Positions 1-9,395 of a stretch of 64,000 nt of DNA are shown one piece after another. A program made the translations under genes and the position numbers. The notes beneath the pieces were generated by a model. It made no database searches. It saw only the letters and a program-made list of their open reading frames with translations, and was not told the origin of the DNA. Source of the DNA: Thermodesulfobium sp. 4217-1 (GTDB taxonomy: Bacteria; Thermodesulfobiota; Thermodesulfobiia; Thermodesulfobiales; Thermodesulfobiaceae). Position 1 is the stretch's first letter, and each line of letters opens with the position of its first letter. The stretch spans positions 1 to 64,000 of the forward strand of contig NZ_JBAGBW010000009.1 of the NCBI RefSeq assembly GCF_039822205.1, given 5' to 3'.

Positions 1-21
1 TCGTGAGGCGAAATTTAATTT

Positions 22-516
22 ATGAACTTGATTGACTTAATAATATTAGTATTATTTGTTCTTTCGTTTTTTAGTGGTTACAAGACTGGATTAATAGTGG
101 TTTTTGCTTTTATTTGTGCCTTCTTCTTATCTTTATATCTTGTTCCTCACTTAATAAACATTTCTACCACTTTCTTTTCCAAAGCTCTCCTGTTCAATGG
201 ACACACCCTTATCAGCATCTCTTTTATCTTTACTCTCCTCATGTTAAATGCTTTTATCGGTAAGTTTTTTTTATTGATAGCTGATATATTGGGAATTACA
301 AGAATCTCCAAAAATTCTTTTTTTGCTGGTGCTGTAAATGTCCTTTTGTCCCTCTTGCTCGTTAGTATGGTTATTAAATCTATTGACTGGGCAAATATGT
401 ATATGCTTTTTTCTGCTCAATGGAAGACTTCTCCAGCAATTCATTATTTATTGGAATTAAATAATAATTTTTTTAAAATCATCCCAATTAATTTTTCACT
501 TCCATGGAAAAATTAA
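22..516 (+). CDS. cvpA: CvpA-family membrane protein
   Basis: A 164-residue, very hydrophobic protein with about four membrane segments, at roughly residues 5-22, 25-45, 62-85 and 100-120. It opens with the family's usual start, a short Leu/Ile-rich helix followed by a Gly-x-x-x-Gly turn (SFFSGYKTG). Length and layout fit the CvpA/colicin V production family, inner-membrane proteins of poorly defined role. Its last 13 bases overlap the next gene, so the two are probably translated together. In Bacillus the CvpA-type gene yshB also sits directly before polX, which supports the call. A TGA at 4-6 may end a cut-off upstream gene. The function is inferred from family and position only. Confidence 0.8.
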   Translation: MNLIDLIILVLFVLSFFSGYKTGLIVVFAFICAFFLSLYLVPHLINISTTFFSKALLFNGHTLISISFIFTLLMLNAFIGKFFLLIADILGITRISKNSFFAGAVNVLLSLLLVSMVIKSIDWANMYMLFSAQWKTSPAIHYLLELNNNFFKIIPINFSLPWKN

Positions 517-2225
517 AGTATAAGAGCAATCAAAGAGCGGCTGATGTTGCGAGAAGATTAAAATACATAATTGACTACCACTTTCTTATAGGTATTGGTG
601 ATATTTCAAATTTCAATTATGCGTATGAGCTTGCTGTAAAGTGGAATAATGAGGCCTATAATTTGGTCTTTGGTGATAATAGCAGTAAATTATCGCAGGA
701 TATGAAATTGAAATTAAGAAAGATGTTCTCAGGCCAAAGGATCGATGAAGAGATAGAGATGATTAAAATAAACAGTTTTAATAAAGCTTTTTTCAAATAT
801 TGTGGCAATATCTTAGACGATAATATTTTAATTAATTTTAATATTTTTGGGCCTGTTTCTTTTTATAGGGCATACTCTTTATTTAAAGAATTTAGACAAA
901 TTTTTGATAGTTTTATAGAAAAGTCAAACTTTTATGATTTCTTATTTTTCTACTTTAAGTTTTCTAAAAAACCAATAGGTAAAGCTCTTAAAAGTTATGA
1001 AAAGTTAAAGAAGTGTCTTTCATCTATTGAACCTGTTGGCCCACTTTTAAGATTTGAAGAGCTTATATATCCTTTGGAGTTAATTTCTACAAATGACCTC
1101 AACAATGAAGATCTTAATTTAGATGGCTTTAAATATATCTATAAAACAAACTACTATGTATTACTCTATGACGAGACAAATCAAATTGAGATTAAATTAT
1201 ACTTAATAGATTTTAAAAATTTTTACTTACAGAAGTGGTTTTTGACTGGCTCATTAATTCACAATGATATATTTATTCAGCTTGCTAAGCGAAAGTTCAA
1301 TAATTTTAGAATCTTTAAAGACGGCATTTTTATTGATGGAGTTCGAATTGTCGTTGATGATGAAAAAGACATTTATAGAAAATGCGGCTTTAATTATGTT
1401 CCTCCAGAACTTAGATGTGGAAGTACTGAATTGTTTGCGGATAAAGAGGATTTAAAAACTGTAAAATTCGCTGATATAAAGTCGGATTTACATATTCACA
1501 CAAATTATAGCGATGGCTCTCATACAATTGAGGAATTGTGCGAATTTTATATTGCTAAGGGTTTTCAACATATAGTATTAACCGATCATTCGGTTTCGCT
1601 TACTCAGGGCAGAGGATTGGATATTGAAAAATTAATCGAGAAAAATAATTTGATTGATAAATTAAACAAAAATTTTAAAAACTTTAAGATATTTAAAGGG
1701 GCAGAAGTTGACATATTGCACGATGGATCGCTTGATTATCCAGATTGGATTTTAAGGGATTTGGATTTCGTAGTTGCATCAGTTCATCAAGATTATTCTG
1801 ATAGTGAGGGCGTTATGACTATGAGGTTTAAAAAGGCTATTATGAATCCATACGTACATATGATAGGGCATATTAGTGGTAGGCTTGTAGGCTTCTTGCC
1901 AATTTATAATATTAATTTGAAAAGTTTATTGGAACTTGCCTCTGAATATAAGACTATAATTGAAATAAATGGTAATCCAGCCAGGCTGGATATTGATGTA
2001 AGTTCAATTAGAATGTATAAAGAAAGATTTAAAAATCTATATGCTGTAAATACAGATCTTCACAACATTAGGCAATATGATGTGAGGTTTTTCTGTTCTG
2101 TGATGGCTGCAAGAAAATCTTATTTAAAAAAGAGCGAAATTGTTAATTCACTGAGCACAACTGAGTTTGAGGATTTAATTAGAGCCATTAGAGCTGAAAA
2201 ACTTCTTAAAAATGGCTATATCTGA
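504..2225 (+). CDS. PolX-family protein with intact PHP domain and degenerate polymerase domain
   Basis: The 573-residue length and domain order match bacterial family X DNA polymerases, with an N-terminal Pol-beta-like part and a C-terminal PHP phosphoesterase. The PHP half, from about residue 325, is complete: HxH at 330/332 (SDLHIHTNYSDG), TDH at 360-362, then GAEVDIL, ASVHQ, IGHISGR, NGNPARLD and NTDLHN. The polymerase half is not. Where Bacillus PolX has GSLRR...DLD, this protein has GPLLRFEELIYPLELIST (179-196), and the third catalytic Asp site (VDFR) reads IEIK at 228-231. The linking TGS-x-x-HN segment remains. I infer a metal-dependent phosphoesterase or 3'-end-processing role without nucleotide addition. 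It starts inside cvpA with no clear ribosome binding site, suggesting coupling. Confidence 0.8.
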   Translation: MEKLKYKSNQRAADVARRLKYIIDYHFLIGIGDISNFNYAYELAVKWNNEAYNLVFGDNSSKLSQDMKLKLRKMFSGQRIDEEIEMIKINSFNKAFFKYCGNILDDNILINFNIFGPVSFYRAYSLFKEFRQIFDSFIEKSNFYDFLFFYFKFSKKPIGKALKSYEKLKKCLSSIEPVGPLLRFEELIYPLELISTNDLNNEDLNLDGFKYIYKTNYYVLLYDETNQIEIKLYLIDFKNFYLQKWFLTGSLIHNDIFIQLAKRKFNNFRIFKDGIFIDGVRIVVDDEKDIYRKCGFNYVPPELRCGSTELFADKEDLKTVKFADIKSDLHIHTNYSDGSHTIEELCEFYIAKGFQHIVLTDHSVSLTQGRGLDIEKLIEKNNLIDKLNKNFKNFKIFKGAEVDILHDGSLDYPDWILRDLDFVVASVHQDYSDSEGVMTMRFKKAIMNPYVHMIGHISGRLVGFLPIYNINLKSLLELASEYKTIIEINGNPARLDIDVSSIRMYKERFKNLYAVNTDLHNIRQYDVRFFCSVMAARKSYLKKSEIVNSLSTTEFEDLIRAIRAEKLLKNGYI

Positions 2226-2272
2226 AAAGGGAGTGTTTGATATTAATAAATGGAGATTGTGGTGGAATAAGC

Positions 2273-2728
2273 ATGTTTGAGGATTTAGTTTGGCAGATTA
2301 AAAGGCTATTAAAAATTTTAATAGCAATGTTTATCGTGATTTTTCTACCTCTTTTCTGGTTCTTTAATCAAGTTGGGCCAAAATATTATATTAGTTCTGA
2401 GACGCCCAGTTTTGTTGTAGAGAAGTATTTAGATGGAAAGAAAAACGATGATTTTTATGAGATTTACGTTAACTATCCATCTATTTTCAAAAAAGACTTG
2501 TATGGCATTGCATACAGCGGTTGGGCAAAAAACATATATCAAGAAGTAAGATATAGGGTAGTTGATGTTAAAAATTATGGTAATGAGGCAGATGTTAATG
2601 TTCTTGTGACCTTAATAGGAGGAGATAGGAAGATGACAGAATATGTTTTAAGAAAAGAAAGCGGTTTATGGAAGATTGTTTATGATAAAGACTTAGGTTT
2701 TGTAGAATTTTCAACGAAGGGCAATTAA
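2273..2728 (+). CDS. Small membrane-anchored protein of unknown function
   Basis: A 151-residue protein I do not recognise confidently. One membrane helix (about 11-30) is followed by a soluble, probably extracytoplasmic domain of mixed beta strands ending in a WKIVYDKDLGFVEF-like strand. This is the size and pattern of small NTF2-like/DUF4878-type lipoprotein-like domains, but that is only a resemblance. I chose the ATG at 2273 because GGTGG lies 7 bases upstream; the frame is also open from a TTG at 2237, which has AGGGAG only 3 bases before it. The gene sits tightly between the PolX-like gene and dnaE, one base before the dnaE start, so it is probably co-transcribed with them. Confidence 0.6.
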   Translation: MFEDLVWQIKRLLKILIAMFIVIFLPLFWFFNQVGPKYYISSETPSFVVEKYLDGKKNDDFYEIYVNYPSIFKKDLYGIAYSGWAKNIYQEVRYRVVDVKNYGNEADVNVLVTLIGGDRKMTEYVLRKESGLWKIVYDKDLGFVEFSTKGN

Positions 2729-2729
2729 A

Positions 2730-5700
2730 ATGAGCTTTGTACATTTACATGTTCATAGTGAATATAGTTTATTGGATGGAGCAAGCAGATTAGAAGACCT
2801 TATTCTAAAGGCTAAAAACAACAACATGCATTCATTTGCTCTTACAGATCACGGAAATATGTATGGAGCCTTAAAGTTTTATTCTTTGGCGAAAAAACAT
2901 GAATTGAAGCCATTAATTGGCTGTGAAGTATATGTCAGTGACGACATGACAAAACAAGTTAGGGCAAATTCTGACCCAGAATCTTACTTGTCTCATCTTA
3001 TACTAATTGCGAAAAATTTCGATGGTTATAAAAACTTAGTTAGGCTTGTTTCTCTTGGATTTCTTAAGGGATTTTATTATAAACCAAGAATTGATCTAAA
3101 AACTTTGTATGAACATAAAGAGGGGCTAATAGTTTCAAGCGCATGTATGTATGGGAGAATACCTCAACTTATTCTTGCCAATAGTCAGGATCGCGCTGTC
3201 GAGATGGCCAAGACGTTGAAAGATTGGTTTGGAGAAGATTTTTACCTTGAGATACAGGATCATGGCTTGGAAGAGGAGAAAAAACTAATTCCTGTAATAA
3301 TAAATATGGCTCAAGATTTGCATATTCCTTTGGTAGCTACAAATGACTCTCACTATACTAATAGAGAAGACGCTGAGTTTCATGATGTTTTGCTGTGTAT
3401 CCAAACGAAGAAGACCGTTCAAGACAAGAATCGTATGAAATTCAATACAGACTCTCTATATTTTAAAACACCTGAAGAAATGACTGATCTTTTTTCATAT
3501 TGTAAGGAAGCCATTGATAATACCCTGGTTCTTGCAGATAAATGTAACCTTGAATTGCCAATTGGCAAGGTAACAGTACCAAAATTCCCCTGCGCAGAAG
3601 GCAAGACTGAAAAGGAATACCTTAATATCTTGATTGAAAATGGCTTAAATCAAAGATATAATGGAGATATATCCAACGAAATAAAAGAGCGTTTAGACTT
3701 TGAGCTTGATATCATAAAGAAAACAGGCTATGAAGGTTATTTTTTAATAGTGTCTGATTATATTAATTATGCCAAAGACCATGGCATTCAAGTGGGTCCG
3801 GGCAGAGGATCTGCTGCTGGGAGCTTGGTAGCGTATATTCTGGGAATAACCGATATAGATCCTTTAAAGTATAATCTTCTTTTTGAGAGATTTTTAAACC
3901 CAGAAAGAGTAAATCCACCTGATATTGACGTTGACTTCTGTATAGAAAAAAGATCCGAGGTTTTAAATTATCTGGTCAAAAGATATGGTCAGGAAAATGT
4001 AGCTCAGATTGGTACCTTTGGGACTATGAACGCAAGGGCTGTAATTAGAGATGTGGGTAGGACCCTGGGCACTCCACTGGGCATAGTGGACAAACTCGCA
4101 AAACTAATTCCAAACAAACCTGGATCTCAGGCTACATTAAGGGAAGCGGAAGAATTGAAGGAAGTAAAGCAATTTCTAAATTCTGATGCATCCCTAAAAG
4201 AACTTTGGGAAAAAAGTGTGAAATTGGAGGGACTAACAAGACATAGCTCTGTTCATGCTGCTGGTGTAGTTATTTCCCCTTTTCCTATTTACGATCTTAT
4301 ACCATTGCAGCGACCTTCTGAGGGCGAGGTTCCTGTAACGCAGTGGTCTATGGAAGATGTTGAAAAATCAGGATTTTTAAAAATGGATCTGCTTGGCTTA
4401 AGGAATTTAACTGTAATTGGCAAAACTCTTGAGCTAATCGAAAAAACCAAAGGTATCAAGATAGATATAGGCAATATTCCTCTTGACGATCCGAAAGTTT
4501 ATGAGCTTTTGGAGAAAGGGGAAGCGCTTGGAGTATTCCAGCTTGAAAGTACAGGAATGCAACAACTTCTAAAGGATGTAAAACCTGATAAATTTGAAGA
4601 TCTAATAGCTATTCTTGCTTTATATAGACCGGGCCCTATGAATTCTGGCATGGTTGAACAGTTTATAAAGCGCAAACATAAAGAAGAGCCTGTAATATTT
4701 GCTCATAAGGATGTTGAACCAATTCTTTCTGAAACTTATGGGGTTATGGTCTATCAAGAGCAGATAATGCAGCTTGCAAGCATCTTGGCTGGTTTTTCTC
4801 TTGGAGAAGCTGATCTTTTGAGAAGAGCTATGGGTAAAAAAAAGGTAGAGGTTATGGCAGCTCAAAAACCAAAATTTGTAGAAGGGGCTGTCAACAAAGG
4901 TTTGATTTCAAGAGAACAGGCTGGGAAGATCTTTGATGATATGGCTAAGTTTGCTGAGTATGGTTTTAATAAATCTCACAGTGCCTCATATGCTTTGGTT
5001 ACTTATAGGACTGCATGGTTAAAGGTTTATCATACTCCTGAGTATATGGCGGCTCTGCTTTCATCTGTATCGTCTGATACCGATAAAGTTGCCGAATACA
5101 TTAAGGAAGCTAAGAAATTTGGTGTTGAAGTATTGTCTCCTGATGTAAATGAAAGTGGAGAGAATTTTACTGTTATAGGAAACAAAATCAGATTTGGTCT
5201 TTCTGCCATCAAGGGTGTTGGCAAGGCTGCAATAGAATCAATATTGACAAATAGAGATGCAGATGGAAATTTTAAAAATTTAAAGGATTTCATTTGCAGG
5301 ACGAGTTCAAAAGCCGTTAATAGGAAAATTTATGAAAACCTTATCAAGGCTGGAGCTCTTGATAATCTATATGAAGACAGGTTAAGCCTTTTGGATCAGC
5401 TCGATCAGGTTCTGGCTTCTTCAAAGAAAAGCACAAAGAACGAAAATGGCCAAAGCCTTTTTGGTGAATCTTTTGAGGAGGAAGAGCTATATATCTCTAA
5501 TGATATAGAAATCATTCCAAAAAAAGATTTCGACCCTGGCTTGAAACTTGCTTTTGAAAAAGAAGTTCTTGGGCTTTATGTTAGCGGACATCCGCTTACA
5601 CCATATAAATTTTTGCTTGAAAGCATATCAAATTATAGTGTTGCAGCTTTAAATGAACTGGATATAGATAAGGCAAAAATTTCTGGAATTGTCTTTAACA

Positions 5701-6146
5701 AAAAACAAGTTTTTAAAAAAGATGGCTCATTCTTCTTTGTATTAAACATAGAGGATCTAACGGGAAGCGTTGAGTGTGTTTTTACTAAAAAAGATAAATC
5801 TTTGATTGATGATATAAAAGAAAATGATATTGTGTGGGTTGAGGGTAGGCTTTTAAAAAGAGATGAAGGATCAAGGATAATTATCGATCAGATTGGTAAG
5901 ATTAATAGAAAGGTGTTTCATATAAAATTTTATAGCAAGTTGTGTTCAGAGGGTTCTGTTATGAAATTGAAGGAAGAACTGTCAAACTTAAAGGGCGATG
6001 TGCCATTGGTAATTCATTTTATGTCTGATGAAACAGAAAAACTTTGCTTGGCTGACTCTAATTATTTTGTAAACTCAGAGACCGATATAAAAGAGAAAAT
6101 TAATCAATTTAGAGGTGTAGAATGTTGGATAGAACAAGAGGGCTGA
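2730..6146 (+). CDS. dnaE: DNA polymerase III alpha subunit
   Basis: The catalytic subunit of the replicative polymerase holoenzyme, 1138 residues, normal for DnaE (not PolC: there is no inserted exonuclease). It begins with the PHP domain (FVHLHVHSEYSLLDGA, 3-18). The palm carries PDIDVDF at 397-403 and KMDLLGLR with Asp553, giving the three catalytic aspartates. GPGRGSAAGS and the finger motif YRPGPM follow. Helix-hairpin-helix residues come after residue 800 and an OB-fold near 970-1050 (AKISGIVFNKKQ...VECVF). ATG 2730 is preceded by GAAGGG at a good distance. It is the last gene of the opening operon; the next gene has its own leader. Confidence 0.97.
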   Translation: MSFVHLHVHSEYSLLDGASRLEDLILKAKNNNMHSFALTDHGNMYGALKFYSLAKKHELKPLIGCEVYVSDDMTKQVRANSDPESYLSHLILIAKNFDGYKNLVRLVSLGFLKGFYYKPRIDLKTLYEHKEGLIVSSACMYGRIPQLILANSQDRAVEMAKTLKDWFGEDFYLEIQDHGLEEEKKLIPVIINMAQDLHIPLVATNDSHYTNREDAEFHDVLLCIQTKKTVQDKNRMKFNTDSLYFKTPEEMTDLFSYCKEAIDNTLVLADKCNLELPIGKVTVPKFPCAEGKTEKEYLNILIENGLNQRYNGDISNEIKERLDFELDIIKKTGYEGYFLIVSDYINYAKDHGIQVGPGRGSAAGSLVAYILGITDIDPLKYNLLFERFLNPERVNPPDIDVDFCIEKRSEVLNYLVKRYGQENVAQIGTFGTMNARAVIRDVGRTLGTPLGIVDKLAKLIPNKPGSQATLREAEELKEVKQFLNSDASLKELWEKSVKLEGLTRHSSVHAAGVVISPFPIYDLIPLQRPSEGEVPVTQWSMEDVEKSGFLKMDLLGLRNLTVIGKTLELIEKTKGIKIDIGNIPLDDPKVYELLEKGEALGVFQLESTGMQQLLKDVKPDKFEDLIAILALYRPGPMNSGMVEQFIKRKHKEEPVIFAHKDVEPILSETYGVMVYQEQIMQLASILAGFSLGEADLLRRAMGKKKVEVMAAQKPKFVEGAVNKGLISREQAGKIFDDMAKFAEYGFNKSHSASYALVTYRTAWLKVYHTPEYMAALLSSVSSDTDKVAEYIKEAKKFGVEVLSPDVNESGENFTVIGNKIRFGLSAIKGVGKAAIESILTNRDADGNFKNLKDFICRTSSKAVNRKIYENLIKAGALDNLYEDRLSLLDQLDQVLASSKKSTKNENGQSLFGESFEEEELYISNDIEIIPKKDFDPGLKLAFEKEVLGLYVSGHPLTPYKFLLESISNYSVAALNELDIDKAKISGIVFNKKQVFKKDGSFFFVLNIEDLTGSVECVFTKKDKSLIDDIKENDIVWVEGRLLKRDEGSRIIIDQIGKINRKVFHIKFYSKLCSEGSVMKLKEELSNLKGDVPLVIHFMSDETEKLCLADSNYFVNSETDIKEKINQFRGVECWIEQEG

Positions 6147-6151
6147 TCGAA

Positions 6152-6173
6152 TAATATAATAAATATTATATTA
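6152..6173. repeat. Perfect 10-bp AT-only inverted repeat
   Basis: TAATATAATA, two bases (AA), then TATTATATTA: a perfect 10-2-10 inverted repeat made only of A and T, 5 bases after the dnaE stop and just before the putative hisZ promoter. No T-run follows, so it is not a standard terminator. It could be an operator or simply AT-rich spacer DNA. Confidence 0.6.
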
Positions 6174-6177
6174 GACT

Positions 6178-6206
6178 TTGTAAAAGCTGTTTAAATTTTA
6201 TATTAA
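6178..6206 (+). promoter_or_regulatory. Candidate promoter for hisZGD
   Basis: TTGTAA (6178-6183), a 17-base spacer and TATTAA (6201-6206), each matching the sigma-70 consensus at four of six positions. The predicted transcript would start near 6213, with AGAGAGG then ATG at 6232. The match is modest and the region is AT-rich, so chance is possible. Confidence 0.35.
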
Positions 6207-6231
6207 TAAAAATTAAAGAGAGGTAATTTAT

Positions 6232-7446
6232 ATGATAAAGTCGCCATCAGGTTCTATGGATATGATACCTGAAGAGGTTTTTTGTAGGAACACAATTGAA
6301 AATAAAATCAAGAATTTCTGGGAAAAAAATGGTTTTGTCAGAGTAAGCACTCCTATCATAGAACATTGGGACAAATTACAAGTGGCTCTTGGCGAGAACC
6401 TTGTTGATAAAACAATTAGATTTATTGACAGATTTGGAGAGGTTAGTGTTCTGAGTCCTGATTTAACTGTATCAATCGCTCGAATGGTTTCGACTAGGAA
6501 GAAAAATGGTCCTTTCCCTTTAAAGTACTTTTACTTAGGCGATGTCTTCAGAGTTACTTCTGAGCAAAGTGAGATAAGACAATGCGGTGTTGAGATTATT
6601 GGTGCAGATAAACGAAGTATAGCCGACGTTGAATTGGCTGTGCTTATTTTTATGACCTTAAGAGAATTAGGACTGAACAATATATATCTTGAGATTGGCA
6701 ACTTTGAAACATTAAGAGAACTGTTAAAATTAGAAATACTTGATGATTATAGACAACTTATAATTGATGCCCTTTTAAAAAAAGATTGGGTTAGTTTAAA
6801 TGATATTGCAAACAAAGTTTCTGATCCTAAAATTTCAGAATTTATTAAAAATCTTCCAAAACTTACTGGAACCCCTGAGGAGGTTTTCTCAAATATTGAT
6901 TTAATTCCTGACTTTTTGATTCCAGGTATGAAGAACCTTGAAAATATCAGTAAAGAGATAAAAAATGCTGGCGTTAAACACTATATTAATCTTGCCTTGG
7001 TTAATGAGATTTCTTATTATACGGGTTTCATTTTTCAAGTTTTTGTTACAGGATCGCCAAGGTCTATCGGTGGAGGGGGTAGATATGATGATTTGTATTC
7101 TTTGTTTAATTTTAAATGTCCCTCTTCTGGTTTTGGGATTAATGTAGATAAAATTTATGAAATTCTCAAAGCCTCGTATTTTAAGGCCATTAATACTGAT
7201 GTGCTTTTGTGTTTCAACGATGGGATACCTTTGCACTGGGTATGGAATATGGCAGCTTCATATAGAGATCAGGGAATTAAGGTTGAGATAGATTTGAAGA
7301 GCAGGGTTTTTGAAGAAGCCATAGAGTTTTCCAAGAAAAAAAAGGCTCAAAGGATGGTTTATATATTAAAATTAGAATCATCTGGAATTTCTGGTTGGAT
7401 AGTTGATACTCATAATGAAAACAAAGAAAGGATGACCTTTTGCTAA
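6232..7446 (+). CDS. hisZ: ATP phosphoribosyltransferase regulatory subunit HisZ
   Basis: A 404-residue paralogue of histidyl-tRNA synthetase that serves as the regulatory partner of short-form HisG in the first step of histidine synthesis. It shows the HisRS-like core: a motif 1 region (NGFVRVSTPIIEHWDKL), a motif 2 region (KYFYLGDVFR), and the late GGGRYDDL loop (about 282-289). It ends shortly after a reduced C-terminal region, and the HisRS anticodon-binding domain is not clearly present. The next gene is a short HisG, which needs HisZ, so context and sequence agree. AGAGAGG precedes ATG 6232. It overlaps hisG by a few bases. A true HisRS is the alternative, but the length and the hisG neighbour speak against it. 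Confidence 0.88.
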   Translation: MIKSPSGSMDMIPEEVFCRNTIENKIKNFWEKNGFVRVSTPIIEHWDKLQVALGENLVDKTIRFIDRFGEVSVLSPDLTVSIARMVSTRKKNGPFPLKYFYLGDVFRVTSEQSEIRQCGVEIIGADKRSIADVELAVLIFMTLRELGLNNIYLEIGNFETLRELLKLEILDDYRQLIIDALLKKDWVSLNDIANKVSDPKISEFIKNLPKLTGTPEEVFSNIDLIPDFLIPGMKNLENISKEIKNAGVKHYINLALVNEISYYTGFIFQVFVTGSPRSIGGGGRYDDLYSLFNFKCPSSGFGINVDKIYEILKASYFKAINTDVLLCFNDGIPLHWVWNMAASYRDQGIKVEIDLKSRVFEEAIEFSKKKKAQRMVYILKLESSGISGWIVDTHNENKERMTFC

Positions 7447-8069
7447 TGCTTAAAATTGCTGTTCCAAAAGGCGTTTTATTTGAACCATCTTTGAAGCTAT
7501 TACAGAATTGCGGTTACAGCGTTCCGTCAGATTTTGGCAGAAAGCTTTTGATTGAAGATTCTAAACAAGAACTGTCTTTGATAATTGTTAGGCCATTTGA
7601 TATGCCTCTTTATGTGGAAGAAGGCGTTGTTGATATAGCTTTTGTGGGAAAAGATGTTATTGAAGAAACTTCAATGGCCTGTTTTGAACTCATGGATTTG
7701 GGATATGGTCTTTGCAGACTCTCAGTTGCTGTTCCAAAGTATAGCTCTTATAGATCGGTAGACGAATTTCATCCATTTATAAAAATTGGTTCAAAATATC
7801 AAAATCTCGCTGAAAAATATTTTATGCAAAAGGGCATGCAAGTTAGGATCTTTCCTCTTGGAGGATCTGTAGAGATTTCACCTATAGTCGGCTTGTCTGA
7901 GGCTATAATTGATCTTGTGTCAACTGGGAACACATTGAAGGCTAACAATTTAGTAGAAATTGAAACAATTTTGCTTTCAACTTCACGTTTGGTAGCAAAT
8001 GACGCTAATTATAGGTTAAAGAGAAAAGAAATAAACAGTTTTATTACAAAGATAAATGGAGGGATCTGA
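7440..8069 (+). CDS. hisG: ATP phosphoribosyltransferase catalytic subunit (short form)
   Basis: A 209-residue HisG of the short class, which lacks the C-terminal ACT-like regulatory domain and works in a hetero-octamer with HisZ. It condenses ATP and PRPP to phosphoribosyl-ATP. Visible features are the N-terminal IAVPKGVLFEPS strand-loop, VVDIAFVGKDV and the PRPP-binding region IIDLVSTGNTLKANNL. TTG 7440 is the best start because AAAGGA lies 7 bases upstream; ATG 7446 is too far from it. The start overlaps the hisZ stop, and the stop overlaps the hisD start as ATGA. Confidence 0.93.
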   Translation: MLMLKIAVPKGVLFEPSLKLLQNCGYSVPSDFGRKLLIEDSKQELSLIIVRPFDMPLYVEEGVVDIAFVGKDVIEETSMACFELMDLGYGLCRLSVAVPKYSSYRSVDEFHPFIKIGSKYQNLAEKYFMQKGMQVRIFPLGGSVEISPIVGLSEAIIDLVSTGNTLKANNLVEIETILLSTSRLVANDANYRLKRKEINSFITKINGGI

Positions 8070-9358
8070 TGAGATTTGTTGATGACTTTCTTTTACTGAA
8101 AAAAGAAGCTGAACTTCAAAGACTTTGGAAGAGAGAATCGTCTTTTCAAGATAATAAAACCTTAGATGATGTGGCAAGGATTATAAATGATATTAAGTTA
8201 AGAGGGATGGAAGCAATAAAAGAATATTCTAAAAAATTTGATGATTATGATCTATCTATGGGTTTGGTGGCATCCGATGAAGAAGTGCTTTCTCAAGCGA
8301 AACTTGTTCCATTAGATGTATCTGAGGCTTTAAAATATTCAGCCAAAAGGATAAGACAATATCATGAAAGTATAAAATTTGATTCATTTAAATATGAGAC
8401 AGAAGAATCAGAGTCTGGTTTCAAGTGGACTCCAATAGAAAATATAGGAATTTATGTGCCTGGCGGCTTGACTGCATACCCGTCGTCAATCCTTATGACA
8501 GTTATTGTTGCAGATGTTGCTGGCGTTAAAAACATCTATGTCTGCTCCAAGCCAAATAAGGGCAAGATAAACCCATATATAGCTTCGGCTATTTTAGCTT
8601 GCAATACTAAGAGATTGAAGGTTATAAAGCTTTCAGGCATTCAAGCTATATCTTCAATGGCTATGGGTTTGGGAATTAAGAAAGTTGACAAGATTTTTGG
8701 CCCAGGTAATGATTACGTTAGTCTTGCGAAAAAGCAATTTTTCGGGGAAGTTTCTATTGACATGATGGCTGGACCCTCTGAAATACTCATAGTTTCTGAT
8801 GGCAAGGTAGATCCTTCATGGATTGCGTGGGATTTTCTATCTCAAGCAGAACACGATGTAAATGCAAAAACTGGTCTAATATCTACAGATGTTAATTTCT
8901 TAAATGAAGTGATGTTAAAGGTAAAAGAATTTTCTGGGAAGATTTTGAATAAACACATTGTTGAGTCTTCGCTCCAGAGCTCATTTTTCGGTTTTGCTCC
9001 TGCTCTTGAGGATGCAATAAGCATTTCAAATATTTTAGCACCTGAACATCTGGAGATTGCATGTGAGAATTCCGAAGAACTTTTTGAAAAGGTGCAGAAT
9101 GCTGGTACAGTGTTTTTGGGGAGCTTGACGTGTGAGCCATTTGGAGATTACATTCTTGGTCCAAGTCATGTTTTGCCCACGTCTGGTAGCGCGCGATATT
9201 TTTCTGGAATAAACGTATATGATTTTTTGAAGAGAGTAAATTTTTCGAAAATTAAGAATAAAAATTCTCTGAAAAAGCTGTTGAGCGCCTCTTTAATTGC
9301 AGAAATAGAAGGTTTTAGTGCACATAAAAACGCAATGACTTGTAGAGATACTGATTAG
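8069..9358 (+). CDS. hisD: Histidinol dehydrogenase
   Basis: Catalyses the last two steps of histidine synthesis, histidinol to histidine with two NAD+, using a zinc ion. The 429-residue length is typical. Recognisable parts are IGIYVPGGLTAYPSS, KVDKIFGPGNDYV, the QAEHD zinc region, APEHLEI with the catalytic pair Glu326/His327, and the final SGSARYFSGINVYDF. The start is ATG 8069, overlapping the hisG stop, with GGAGGG upstream. No other his genes follow, so the rest of the pathway must lie elsewhere. Confidence 0.96.
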   Translation: MRFVDDFLLLKKEAELQRLWKRESSFQDNKTLDDVARIINDIKLRGMEAIKEYSKKFDDYDLSMGLVASDEEVLSQAKLVPLDVSEALKYSAKRIRQYHESIKFDSFKYETEESESGFKWTPIENIGIYVPGGLTAYPSSILMTVIVADVAGVKNIYVCSKPNKGKINPYIASAILACNTKRLKVIKLSGIQAISSMAMGLGIKKVDKIFGPGNDYVSLAKKQFFGEVSIDMMAGPSEILIVSDGKVDPSWIAWDFLSQAEHDVNAKTGLISTDVNFLNEVMLKVKEFSGKILNKHIVESSLQSSFFGFAPALEDAISISNILAPEHLEIACENSEELFEKVQNAGTVFLGSLTCEPFGDYILGPSHVLPTSGSARYFSGINVYDFLKRVNFSKIKNKNSLKKLLSASLIAEIEGFSAHKNAMTCRDTD

Positions 9359-9395
9359 AAGATTCGCTTTGGTCAAAAATTTAAGGAGGGTGAAA

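Noticed and set aside
6152-6173. Intrinsic terminator after dnaE
   Set aside because: The inverted repeat is AT-only and lacks a following T-run, so it would be a poor terminator.
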